A stretch of DNA of 13,135 bases from Syntrophomonas sp. UBA5288 (GCA_002408445.1 DHSK01000187.1:31368-44502); one strand, 5' to 3'; shown: positions 6,468 to 13,135, counted from the first letter of the stretch. Translations and numbers: made by a program. The notes: a model not told the origin generated them from the letters alone.

Positions 6468-7388
6468 ATGGATATAATAGATTTGCACTGTGATACGATA
6501 TCGGTTCTGGGGGAGAAAAATGAAAATTTATATTCCAACAGCGGGCATTTCGATATTTTGCGTGCCTCCGAGGCCGGACTGATTCTCCAATTTTTTGCGC
6601 TCTTTACTATGCCGGCGGATAGAAATAGCGCTTTGCGCCATACACTAAGGCTGGCGGAAAAGTACTTATCCCAGTTGGATAAGTATGATGATTACCTGTA
6701 TCCGGTTAAAACCGCCGGTGATATTAATAACAGCACTGAAAATCATAAGATTGGCTGTCTTCTGCATCTGGAAGGAGCGGAATGTCTGGGTAAAGATATA
6801 GCGGTGCTGGAAATCCTGTACCGGCTTGGCCTCAGAAGCATAGGCCTTACCTGGAACCATCGCAATCTTCTGGCTGATGGCATCGGGGAAAGCAATGGCG
6901 GTGGAATAAGTGATAAAGGAAAAGAGATGATTCAGGCCATGGACCAGATGGGTATCATACTGGATCTCGCCCATATATCGGAAAAAGCCTATTTTGAAGC
7001 ACTGGAGCATTATAACCGGCCGGTTATAGTAAGCCATGCCAATGCCAGGCAGCTTTGCCCCCACCGCAGGAATCTTACGGATGAACAACTGCGGGCACTG
7101 GCCCGACATGGTGGAATAGTGGGAGTAAATCAGGTCTCCGATTTTGTTGCCGTGGAAAAACCATCACTGGATAAATTCATCGATCATATTATATATATTT
7201 CCGAATTAATCGGAGTCGAACATGTTGCCCTGGGTTCAGATTTTGACGGTGCCGACGATATAGTATTAAAGGGTGTACAAGATTATAAAAACTTGCCGGC
7301 AAAAATGAGAGAACGTGGTTTTTCTGAGGACGAAATACGGAAAATATTAAGTGAAAATGCCGGGCGGACGATCAAGAGTATCATATAA
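6468..7388 (+). CDS. Membrane-dipeptidase family zinc peptidase (M19)
   Basis: This 306-residue protein is a peptidase family M19 (renal dipeptidase-like) TIM-barrel metalloenzyme. The HxD zinc pair is His7 and Asp9 in DLHCDT. The bridging glutamate is Glu102 in HLEGAE. Two histidines follow, His169 (DLAHIS) and His190 (VSHANAR), and GSDFDGA holds the catalytic-site Asp258. Family members cleave dipeptides, often with D-residues at the C-terminal side. No signal peptide is visible, so it is probably cytoplasmic; recycling of cell-wall or dietary dipeptides is inference. The ATG start follows GGAGGAG (6455-6461) with 6-nt spacing. An upstream in-frame TTG at 6453 overlaps that ribosome site and is rejected. 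It has no obvious promoter of its own: a TATAAT at 6404-6409 is followed at once by the spoVS terminator. Confidence 0.93.
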   Translation: MDIIDLHCDTISVLGEKNENLYSNSGHFDILRASEAGLILQFFALFTMPADRNSALRHTLRLAEKYLSQLDKYDDYLYPVKTAGDINNSTENHKIGCLLHLEGAECLGKDIAVLEILYRLGLRSIGLTWNHRNLLADGIGESNGGGISDKGKEMIQAMDQMGIILDLAHISEKAYFEALEHYNRPVIVSHANARQLCPHRRNLTDEQLRALARHGGIVGVNQVSDFVAVEKPSLDKFIDHIIYISELIGVEHVALGSDFDGADDIVLKGVQDYKNLPAKMRERGFSEDEIRKILSENAGRTIKSII

Positions 7389-7464
7389 ACCGGAAAATCG
7401 AAACAGACCGAGGTGCCAGCGGAAATAGGGAATACACTCGTCATGTGCAAGGGAGGATTTTAAT

Positions 7465-8301
7465 ATGGCAAGGTTTGAGTACGATTTGCATGTTCATACT
7501 ACGGCTTCTGACGGGGTGCTGACGCCGCCGGAAATAATAAGCCTCGCCGGGTTATGCGGGCTGCGCGGTATTGCCATAACCGACCATGACACGGTTGAGG
7601 GTTTGCTTGATCCCCAATTATTCCGTTTGGCCGCTGAAAGGAATATACAGCTTATTTCCGGTATTGAAATTAACACTGATTTCGAAGATGAAGAGGTTCA
7701 TATTTTAGGGTATTTCATTAATATCGAACATACCGGTTTATTGAACCGGCTGAGAGAAATAGAACAGGCGCGCCTGGAGAGGAGCGCCAAGATTATTGAC
7801 CGCTTACATAACCTGTCTGTCGATATTGACCCGGTCAGGGTCCGGCAGGTGGCCGGCAGTGGTACAGTAGGAAGACCGCATATTGCCCAGGTTATGATTG
7901 AAAACGGGTATGCCGCCACCATCAAAGAGGCTTTCGAAAAATATTTGGGACGCGGCAAGCCGGCTTATGTACCGCGCTATCGTTTATTACCCCGGGAAGC
8001 CATAAATTTAATTAAATTGGCAGGAGGGGTGCCAATACTTGCTCATCCGGGATTAATCCGGAACCGGTTGGTTATCGACAAAATTATGCAAATGGGTATT
8101 AAGGGATTGGAAGTGTTTTACCCTGAACATACCGGCAGTCAAATAAGCCAATTATTAAATTTGGCGGTTCAGAAGCAGATGATTATCACCGGCGGATCTG
8201 ATTTTCACGGAACGGAAAACACCAGAAATCAGATGGGCTGCGCCGGTCTGGATGCTTTGTCATTCCAGCAATTTATACAACGAATTCAAAATTCAGACTA
8301 A
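7465..8301 (+). CDS. PHP-domain phosphoesterase (YciV/RNase AM-like, COG0613)
   Basis: The 278-residue protein is a single PHP domain with all metal-site motifs: His9 and His11 (DLHVH), Asp16 (ASDG), Asp40-His41-Asp42 (ITDHDT), Glu68 (ISGIEIN), His79 (EVHILGY), His194 (ILAHPG), and Asp246 and His248 (GGSDFHG). The architecture matches the COG0613 branch. Its E. coli member YciV (RNase AM) is a 5'-3' exoribonuclease, and others release phosphate from 3',5'-bisphosphonucleotides. I infer activity on short RNA or nucleotides, but the exact substrate cannot be read from the sequence. The ATG start follows GGGAGG (7451-7456) with 8-nt spacing. It lies 76 nt after the dipeptidase with no terminator between, so both may share a transcript. 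Confidence 0.92.
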   Translation: MARFEYDLHVHTTASDGVLTPPEIISLAGLCGLRGIAITDHDTVEGLLDPQLFRLAAERNIQLISGIEINTDFEDEEVHILGYFINIEHTGLLNRLREIEQARLERSAKIIDRLHNLSVDIDPVRVRQVAGSGTVGRPHIAQVMIENGYAATIKEAFEKYLGRGKPAYVPRYRLLPREAINLIKLAGGVPILAHPGLIRNRLVIDKIMQMGIKGLEVFYPEHTGSQISQLLNLAVQKQMIITGGSDFHGTENTRNQMGCAGLDALSFQQFIQRIQNSD

Positions 8302-8316
8302 AAAATTCAAATTTAG

Positions 8317-8345
8317 GCAGGATTATGACTACCTGTGTAGAATTT
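8317..8345 (+). promoter_or_regulatory. Sigma-H-like promoter of the LysM-NlpC/P60 operon
   Basis: GCAGGATTA (8317-8325) and GTAGAATTT (8337-8345), separated by 11 nt, match the B. subtilis sigma-H pattern RnAGGAWWW-N11-12-RnnGAATWW at every specified position. The predicted start near 8352 is 36 nt before the TTG start of the gene. Confidence 0.65.
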
Positions 8346-8387
8346 CTGAAGACATGGCAGAAATTATACGAAGGGTAGGAAAATTAT

Positions 8388-9227
8388 TTGCACAGATTTT
8401 ATAGAACTTGTCTGTTATCATTTTTTATGATTTTATTTGGCGCAACAGTTAGTTTGGGCGCAGAAACAGTACATATTGTAAAACCGGGTGATTCACTTTG
8501 GAGCATTGCCCAGCATAATGGTGTTACGGTTGACCAGTTGAAGCAAGTCAATGGTTTGAGTTCAAATAATCTGCAGATCGGCCAAAGAATAGCGGTAAAT
8601 TACCAAATCACCCCGGCAACTGCAAGTGTTACCGCCGGGAGCGGAATTTATATAGTTAAATCGGGGGATAGCCTATGGGCCATAGCCCGCAATTATAATA
8701 TGACCGTGGCCCAATTAAAGCAATTGAATGGTCTGGTATCCGATAGTTTGAAAGTCGGCCAGAAACTGAAGACCGGTTCCAATGTTAAAATCAGTTCGAA
8801 TGTTAATACTACTCCCGCGCCGGCTGCCACACCTTCCCGTTCCGGCGGAAGCACCGATGCAGCCAGAATCGTGGAATATGCGGCAAAATATATAGGTACT
8901 CCATATGCTTACGGTGGGCAATCACCATCAGGTTTTGACTGCTCAGGTTTTGTGGGATATGTTTTTGCCCAGTTTGGCTATTCCTTACCCCGTGTAGCAG
9001 CCGACCAATATACTTACGGAGTTGCGGTGGCAGCTGGAAATCTGGAAGCGGGAGACCTGTTGTTCTTTACCTGTGGTAGTTCTAATATTAACCATGTGGG
9101 TATATACTGCGGCAATAACCGCTTTATACATTCCAGTTCACCCAGCAGCGGCGGCGTAATTTACTCTTCCCTGCAGGAAGGTTATTATGCCAATTGTTAT
9201 GCCGGTGCCAAGAGAATAATACGCTAG
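8388..9227 (+). CDS. Secreted NlpC/P60 endopeptidase with two LysM domains
   Basis: The 279-residue protein starts with a basic stretch and a hydrophobic core ending SLGA-E near residue 25, a Sec signal peptide without a lipobox. Two LysM repeats follow, at about 28-71 (VHIVKPGDSLWSIA) and 86-130 (YIVKSGDSLWAIA); these bind N-acetylglucosamine-containing glycan. A Pro/Ser/Ala linker leads to an NlpC/P60 domain at about 157-279. Its catalytic Cys185 lies in FDCSGF, with His236 in NHVGIY and His248 in FIHSSS. Such enzymes cut D-gamma-Glu to diamino-acid bonds in peptidoglycan stems, for example in cell separation or spore-related wall remodelling. The TTG start has a modest AGGA at 8377-8380. 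The sigma-H-like promoter upstream suggests stationary-phase or early sporulation expression. A small unknown gene follows after 15 nt. Confidence 0.95.
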   Translation: MHRFYRTCLLSFFMILFGATVSLGAETVHIVKPGDSLWSIAQHNGVTVDQLKQVNGLSSNNLQIGQRIAVNYQITPATASVTAGSGIYIVKSGDSLWAIARNYNMTVAQLKQLNGLVSDSLKVGQKLKTGSNVKISSNVNTTPAPAATPSRSGGSTDAARIVEYAAKYIGTPYAYGGQSPSGFDCSGFVGYVFAQFGYSLPRVAADQYTYGVAVAAGNLEAGDLLFFTCGSSNINHVGIYCGNNRFIHSSSPSSGGVIYSSLQEGYYANCYAGAKRIIR

Positions 9228-9242
9228 TAGAAGGAGAGCCTG

Positions 9243-9638
9243 ATGGAAAAAGAGTCTGCTGACTATTTGCTTTTACCGTCATCCGTGATTGGTACCGAGG
9301 CCTGGGAAGATATTCAGAAGCGCGAGAATACTATCGGCCCGGACCATCTGCTGAATGAAATAATAGATAAAAAGATATGGAGTAATGCTGAGCTTGTCTG
9401 GGTCTTAAAAAGAATGATTTTTTATTACGGCAAAAAGGATGAGTTGTTACAGAGAACTCCGACCGATAGATTATTTAACAATATGGTTGATGTGCTAAGG
9501 TCCTTTTTCCTGGTTTTTGACCGGTTAGATCCTAATCTGGATGATAATATTCGCAGTTATATATGTTCAAAAATGACTGATGCGACGTGGGGTATGACCT
9601 CACGTACCCGGGAATATCTCCATAAATTTGATAAATAG
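9243..9638 (+). CDS. Conserved-looking hypothetical protein, co-transcribed with the cell-wall hydrolase
   Basis: I do not recognise this 131-residue protein. It begins 15 nt after the NlpC/P60 stop, with AAGGAG at 9231-9236 and an ATG 6 nt later, and a hairpin terminator follows, so it is the second gene of a two-gene operon. It has no signal peptide and no clear membrane helix. The middle (ELVWVLKRMIFYYGKKDELLQ and FNNMVDVLRSFFLVFDRL) looks amphipathic and helical. There is one cysteine (YICSK) and no metal or nucleotide motif that I can see. It is probably a small cytoplasmic helical protein; a regulatory or immunity-like role toward its partner is only a guess. Confidence 0.85.
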   Translation: MEKESADYLLLPSSVIGTEAWEDIQKRENTIGPDHLLNEIIDKKIWSNAELVWVLKRMIFYYGKKDELLQRTPTDRLFNNMVDVLRSFFLVFDRLDPNLDDNIRSYICSKMTDATWGMTSRTREYLHKFDK

Positions 9639-9667
9639 GTTTTTACCAACCAAAATATTGTTATTAA

Positions 9668-9706
9668 TGACTGCCGACAATGTTGTTGGCAGTCAAATAT
9701 TATTTT
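9668..9706 (+). terminator. Terminator after the hypothetical gene
   Basis: TGACTGCC (9668-9675) pairs with GGCAGTCA (9688-9695). The stem extends inward through GACAA/TTGTT with a G-U pair, giving about 12-13 bp with a tiny loop. The following AAATATTATTTT is a broken T tract, so termination is probable but not of the strongest type. Confidence 0.65.
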
Positions 9707-9776
9707 GGGGGGAAATAATTATGTTAAAGAAGCAGGATATTTCCAATTAACTGTCGAAGAAAAAGGCTTAAGGTAA
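9705..9776 (+). other. Short open frames that may be a decayed small gene
   Basis: An ATG at 9721 opens a 9-codon frame, MLKKQDISN. The frame one base back reads VKEAGYFQLTVEEKGLR before a TAA at 9774, which looks protein-like. A -1 shift near TTAAAG would join them into an 18-residue peptide. This could be a tiny frameshifted remnant, a leader peptide or chance. Confidence 0.15.
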
Positions 9777-9828
9777 ATATGGAATTTTTTACTTAAATAT
9801 TTTATCACAGGCCTGGGAGGTTGGATTA

Positions 9829-10449
9829 GTGATGCCAAATGGGAAACGTGAACAAAACATCCGCCGCATAATTGAGATGGAAGATCGAATCTGCATATGC
9901 AAAAGATGTCTTGCTCTTACTCAATGTGTTAGAAAACCTTCGTTAGGCAAAGGTGATTTAGATCCGGTCATTATGCTGGTTTTTGAAGCAGAATCGCCCT
10001 ACACGGCCGATATCAATAAAATTATTGAACTTCGGAATATAATCAAAGATACTACTGGAATAGAAAAGATATATCATACTTACATGGTGCGTTGCTGTCC
10101 CAAATCCTGTTCGACCCTCCAAAACACCACTTGTTATCTTAATACCAAATTATTGGATAAAGAGTATAATTGTGCTTTGAGCCGTAGCAGATGCAATGGT
10201 ATCCCGGTAAGACCTCATAACGAGGACATCATCTCCTGTTTGCCTTTTTTGCTGGAAGAAATAGAAATTCTCAAACCGAATTATGTTTTCATGTTCGGTA
10301 AACGGGTGGTTGAGTTTCTCTTGCGTTCTTACGGCATTTTTGACGAAATTGAAGTTGGTCATGCTTATAAGCATGAGGACCTGGTTTTATTTGCTACCGT
10401 AGAAGAAAACCTTTTTAAAGCAAGTGATTTAGCTGACTTCAAGCGGTAG
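9829..10449 (+). CDS. Divergent uracil-DNA glycosylase superfamily protein, cysteine-rich
   Basis: This 206-residue protein resembles family 4 (iron-sulfur) uracil-DNA glycosylases in layout. It has an N-terminal CxxC (Cys24, Cys27) in CKRCLALTQC, a GKG stretch, and a VRCCP segment (Cys89/Cys90). A later cysteine, Cys137 in SCLPFLLEEIEILKPNYVFMFG, matches the family pattern C-PFL-LKP-V-LG. These four positions fit the 4Fe-4S ligands. Two features are odd. Motif 1, normally GEAPG, reads FEAESP, and the C-terminal HPS-type motif is not visible, so uracil excision is doubtful. An insert between the third and fourth ligands carries four more cysteines (94, 102, 115, 122). The GTG at 9829 is 8 nt after GGGAGG (9815-9820); the ATG at 9832 is a near-equal alternative. 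It probably forms a single-gene transcript ending at the hairpin at 10484. Confidence 0.75.
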   Translation: MMPNGKREQNIRRIIEMEDRICICKRCLALTQCVRKPSLGKGDLDPVIMLVFEAESPYTADINKIIELRNIIKDTTGIEKIYHTYMVRCCPKSCSTLQNTTCYLNTKLLDKEYNCALSRSRCNGIPVRPHNEDIISCLPFLLEEIEILKPNYVFMFGKRVVEFLLRSYGIFDEIEVGHAYKHEDLVLFATVEENLFKASDLADFKR

Positions 10450-10483
10450 TATATTAGCAAAAGAATTTTATAATAGTTTACCC

Positions 10484-10516
10484 AAGGATGAGCAAAAGCT
10501 TGTCCTTTGTTCTTTT
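10484..10516 (+). terminator. Terminator between the glycosylase-like gene and the Ca2+ ATPase
   Basis: AAGGATGAGC (10484-10493) pairs with GCTTGTCCTT (10498-10507) using two G-U pairs around an AAAA loop, followed by TGTTCTTTT. It lies 35 nt after the upstream stop codon and 52 nt before the ATPase start. Part of its stem can pair elsewhere (see the repeat at 10493-10542). Confidence 0.65.
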
Positions 10517-10542
10517 AAAACATATTTATGAATAAGCTTTTG
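10493..10542 (+). repeat. Alternative pairing partner of the terminator, possible attenuator
   Basis: CAAAAGCTT (10493-10501) is the exact reverse complement of AAGCTTTTG (10534-10542), and with one bulged base the match extends to GA/TC. This hairpin and the terminator stem both need 10493 and 10498-10501, so they cannot form together. Confidence 0.4.
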
Positions 10543-10568
10543 TCAAAAAGGATACCGGAGGGTTGATT

Positions 10569-13135
10569 ATGGAAAAACCTGAGTGGTATAGCATAACCTG
10601 GCAGGAAGCAGCTCGCCATTTACAGACTGATATTAAAGATGGACTTAAAAGCCGGGAAGTATCAGAAAGGCAAAAGCAAAATTCCAATCAGCTGGTGGAA
10701 CAAAGCAAAGTTAATCCGGTAGCCATGCTGCTCAAACAGTTTACCGGAACGATGATGCTGGTGTTACTGGGAGCTACGGTTATATCAGGTATTGTAGGAG
10801 CGATGGCAGATGCCCTGACCATTATGGCAATCGTAATTATTAATTGTATTCTGGGCTTTATCCAGGAATACCGGGCGGAAAAGTCCCTGGAGGCTTTAAA
10901 GAAACTGGCCACCTCCTATTCCCGGTTGATAAGGGACGGAAAAATGGTACGCGTTCCTTCTTATGAACTGGTTCCGGGTGACATCGTGTTATTGGAAGCA
11001 GGTGATAAAGTTCCGGCTGATATAAGGCTGGTGCAAACATTTGCTCTGGAAACAGATGAATCTGCCCTGACCGGGGAATCAGTACCGGTCGAGAAAAAAG
11101 CTGATACGGTTCTGCAGCACGGCACTACATTGGCAGAACAGAACAACATGGTCTTTATGGGAACCACTGTAACCCGGGGGAGATGTCAGGGTGTAGTAGC
11201 AACTACCGGTATGGATACGGTTATGGGTGAAATCGCATTATTGATGAAAGAAACCGTGGAGTCCATGACTCCACTGCAGGAACGTCTGGATCATCTGGGC
11301 AAAGTGTTGATTGTGATATGCCTGGCGGTTTGCACCATGGTAGCTTTGCTCGGTATTTATCGCGGTGAAAAAATCATAACCATGTTTCTGGCTGGAGTAA
11401 GCCTGGCGGTAGCTGCGATACCGGAAGGCCTGCCGGCGGTAGTCACCGTAGTACTGGCCCTGGGAGTCCAGAGAATGTCCAAAAGAAATGCCATCATAAG
11501 GAAGCTGCCCGCAGTGGAAACTCTGGGCTGCACCACGGTAGTTTGTTCAGACAAAACCGGAACCCTTACGCAGAACCAGATGACAGTTAAAAAAGTTACA
11601 ACCATTAATAAAGACTACCTGGTTTCAGGGGAGGGTTATAAACCGGAGGGCAGGCTCTGCGATCCTAACAGACGTAAAATTGAGGCCGATAAAGATCAGG
11701 TATTAAAATTAATTCTAGATATCAGTCTCAACTGCAATAATTCTACCATTGAAAAAGATGGAAACGAATACTCGGTGCAGGGTGATCCTACTGAAGCCGC
11801 TCTGTTGGTTCTGGCGGCTAAAGGAGAAAACAGCCAGAAGCTTACCATTCTGCGCGAGATTCCCTTTGACTCGGATAGAAAAATGATGAGTACGCTGGTA
11901 AAAAAAGATGGTCAGTATCTGCTATTAGTTAAGGGTGCGGTCGAACGGGTAATCAACTTGTCAACGGCTTTGCCCAAAAATAAGCGCATAGTACCTTTAC
12001 GGTCGCAGGAACGCCAAAAAATACTCCAAATTCAAGACCAATGGGCGGAAGAAGCCTTAAGGGTATTAGGCTTTGCTTACCGCCCCATAAAACCGGGCGA
12101 CATTAATAAACCGGATGAAGAACTGGAATCAAATCTGACCTTTCTTGGTTTAGCCGGGATAAAGGACCCGCCTCGTCCCGAGGTGAAAGATTCGGTTTCT
12201 GAGTGTCTGGGGGCCGGTATTATTCCGGTTATGATAACAGGGGATTATCCGGTCACAGCCCGGGTTATAGCATCTGAACTGGGAATAAGCAGCACCAGTG
12301 GTGTGGTCAAAGGTTCCGAGATTGATAACATGTCTGATAAAGTTCTGTATGAACGTGCACTGAGTGATCGTGTCTTTGCCCGCGTGACTCCTCAGCATAA
12401 AAATCGTATTGTAAAAGTACTTCAGGCCAAAAACCAGGTGGTGGCCATGACTGGGGATGGAATCAACGATGCTCCAGCGGTCAAATCAGCTGATATTGGT
12501 ATTGCCATGGGCAGAACCGGTACTGAAGTAACCCGGGAAGCATCGGCCATGGTCCTGTCCGACGATAATTTTGCTACCATTATTTATGCCGTATATGAAG
12601 GCCGGGCTATCTATGACAATATCAGAAAATTCATTAGATATCTGCTGGGCTGTAATATAGGCGAAGTACTGGTAATGCTCCTGGCTTCGCTTTTGGGAAT
12701 GCCTTTGCCGCTATTGCCCATCCAAATTCTCTGGATTAATTTGGTTACCGACGGTTTTCCTGCTCTGGCCCTGGGGCTGGAACCACCTGAACCGGATATT
12801 ATGAAAAGGAAACCCCGCCCCAGGTCGGAGTCCTTATTTGCCCGCCGTCTGGGTTGGATAATATTCAGCCGGGGTATCTTTATCGCTCTGGTCACCCTGG
12901 CAGCCTTTACCATAGGAATTGTTTTTACCCGCATGCACGGAAGCAACACTCTGGAAGTAGCACGCACCATGGCCTTTAGTACACTGGTATTTGCTCAATT
13001 ATTCTATGTTTTCGAATGCCGCTCGGAAGTATATTCTCCCTTTGAGTTAGGATTTTTCAAAAACTCTTATTTGCTTATAGCGGTATTAGCCTCTGTCCTG
13101 ATGCAGTTAGCTGTTCTTTATATACCTGTATTGCA
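10569..13135 (+). CDS. Ca2+-transporting P-type ATPase, type II (3' end outside window)
   Basis: The frame is open from the ATG at 10569 to the window edge (855 full codons). Family members have roughly 880-910 residues, so only the last helices are missing. It is a membrane pump that drives cation export with ATP. TGES is at 168-171 (actuator domain), PEGLP at 285-289 (M4), the phosphorylated Asp328 lies in DKTGTLT, and TGDGINDAP starts at 628. Calcium-site residues are conserved as in SERCA: Glu286 in M4, Asn696 and Glu699 in M5 (CNIGEV), and Asn724, Thr727 and Asp728 in M6 (NLVTDG). The M8 glutamate of SERCA is replaced by Gln810 (VFAQLF), as in plasma-membrane calcium pumps, which move one calcium per cycle. 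GGAGGG at 10557-10562 supports the start. A leader hairpin lies just upstream. Confidence 0.95.
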   Translation, partial: MEKPEWYSITWQEAARHLQTDIKDGLKSREVSERQKQNSNQLVEQSKVNPVAMLLKQFTGTMMLVLLGATVISGIVGAMADALTIMAIVIINCILGFIQEYRAEKSLEALKKLATSYSRLIRDGKMVRVPSYELVPGDIVLLEAGDKVPADIRLVQTFALETDESALTGESVPVEKKADTVLQHGTTLAEQNNMVFMGTTVTRGRCQGVVATTGMDTVMGEIALLMKETVESMTPLQERLDHLGKVLIVICLAVCTMVALLGIYRGEKIITMFLAGVSLAVAAIPEGLPAVVTVVLALGVQRMSKRNAIIRKLPAVETLGCTTVVCSDKTGTLTQNQMTVKKVTTINKDYLVSGEGYKPEGRLCDPNRRKIEADKDQVLKLILDISLNCNNSTIEKDGNEYSVQGDPTEAALLVLAAKGENSQKLTILREIPFDSDRKMMSTLVKKDGQYLLLVKGAVERVINLSTALPKNKRIVPLRSQERQKILQIQDQWAEEALRVLGFAYRPIKPGDINKPDEELESNLTFLGLAGIKDPPRPEVKDSVSECLGAGIIPVMITGDYPVTARVIASELGISSTSGVVKGSEIDNMSDKVLYERALSDRVFARVTPQHKNRIVKVLQAKNQVVAMTGDGINDAPAVKSADIGIAMGRTGTEVTREASAMVLSDDNFATIIYAVYEGRAIYDNIRKFIRYLLGCNIGEVLVMLLASLLGMPLPLLPIQILWINLVTDGFPALALGLEPPEPDIMKRKPRPRSESLFARRLGWIIFSRGIFIALVTLAAFTIGIVFTRMHGSNTLEVARTMAFSTLVFAQLFYVFECRSEVYSPFELGFFKNSYLLIAVLASVLMQLAVLYIPVL

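Noticed and set aside
6666..7109. 147-codon minus-strand frame
   Set aside because: It lies wholly antisense to the M19 dipeptidase, whose motifs are intact, and has no supporting features.
12611..12970. 119-codon minus-strand frame
   Set aside because: It lies antisense to the membrane domain of the P-type ATPase, which is continuous and fully motif-supported.

Overview
The window looks like a chromosomal segment of an anaerobic, spore-forming Bacillota of the class Clostridia. A Syntrophomonadaceae-type organism is my best guess. The reasons are the low-to-middling GC content, strong AGGAGG-type ribosome binding sites on nearly every gene, frequent TTG and GTG starts, a Gram-positive LexA box in front of recA, spoVS, and candidate sigma-H promoters. 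The species is inference. All twelve recognisable genes lie on the plus strand.

Bases 1-3030 hold the DNA/NAD housekeeping block: the tail of an unidentified upstream frame, cinA (TTG start), thpR (RNA 2',3'-cyclic phosphodiesterase) and recA. recA has its own sigma-A promoter and an SOS box. No recX follows it. Bases 3031-3398 are a 368-nt non-coding gap with a good sigma-A promoter overlapping the recA stop codon and an intrinsic terminator shortly before rny.

Bases 3399-6397 carry rny (RNase Y), ymdB (metallophosphodiesterase) and spoVS, the same order as in Bacillus. rny has an odd start: the only upstream conventional start codon is buried in its own Shine-Dalgarno. A large palindrome lies between rny and ymdB. 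spoVS has a sigma-H-like promoter and a terminator after it.

Bases 6468-9638 encode an M19 dipeptidase, a PHP-domain phosphoesterase, a secreted two-LysM NlpC/P60 cell-wall hydrolase with a very good sigma-H-like promoter, and a co-transcribed 131-residue protein I do not recognise. Bases 9829-10449 encode a divergent, cysteine-rich uracil-DNA-glycosylase-fold protein. Bases 10569-13135 encode a type II Ca2+ P-type ATPase whose 3' end is outside the window; a terminator with an alternative pairing partner sits in front of it.

Two themes run through the window. ThpR, RNase Y, YmdB and the PHP protein all act on, or are predicted to act on, RNA or nucleotide phosphoester bonds. spoVS, the LysM-NlpC/P60 operon and more weakly ymdB and the glycosylase-like gene carry sigma-H-like motifs, suggesting shared transition-state or early-sporulation control. 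I see no transposon, CRISPR array, tRNA, rRNA or prophage. The most unusual items are the rny start codon, the cysteine-rich insert of the glycosylase-like protein, and the recA-rny gap.
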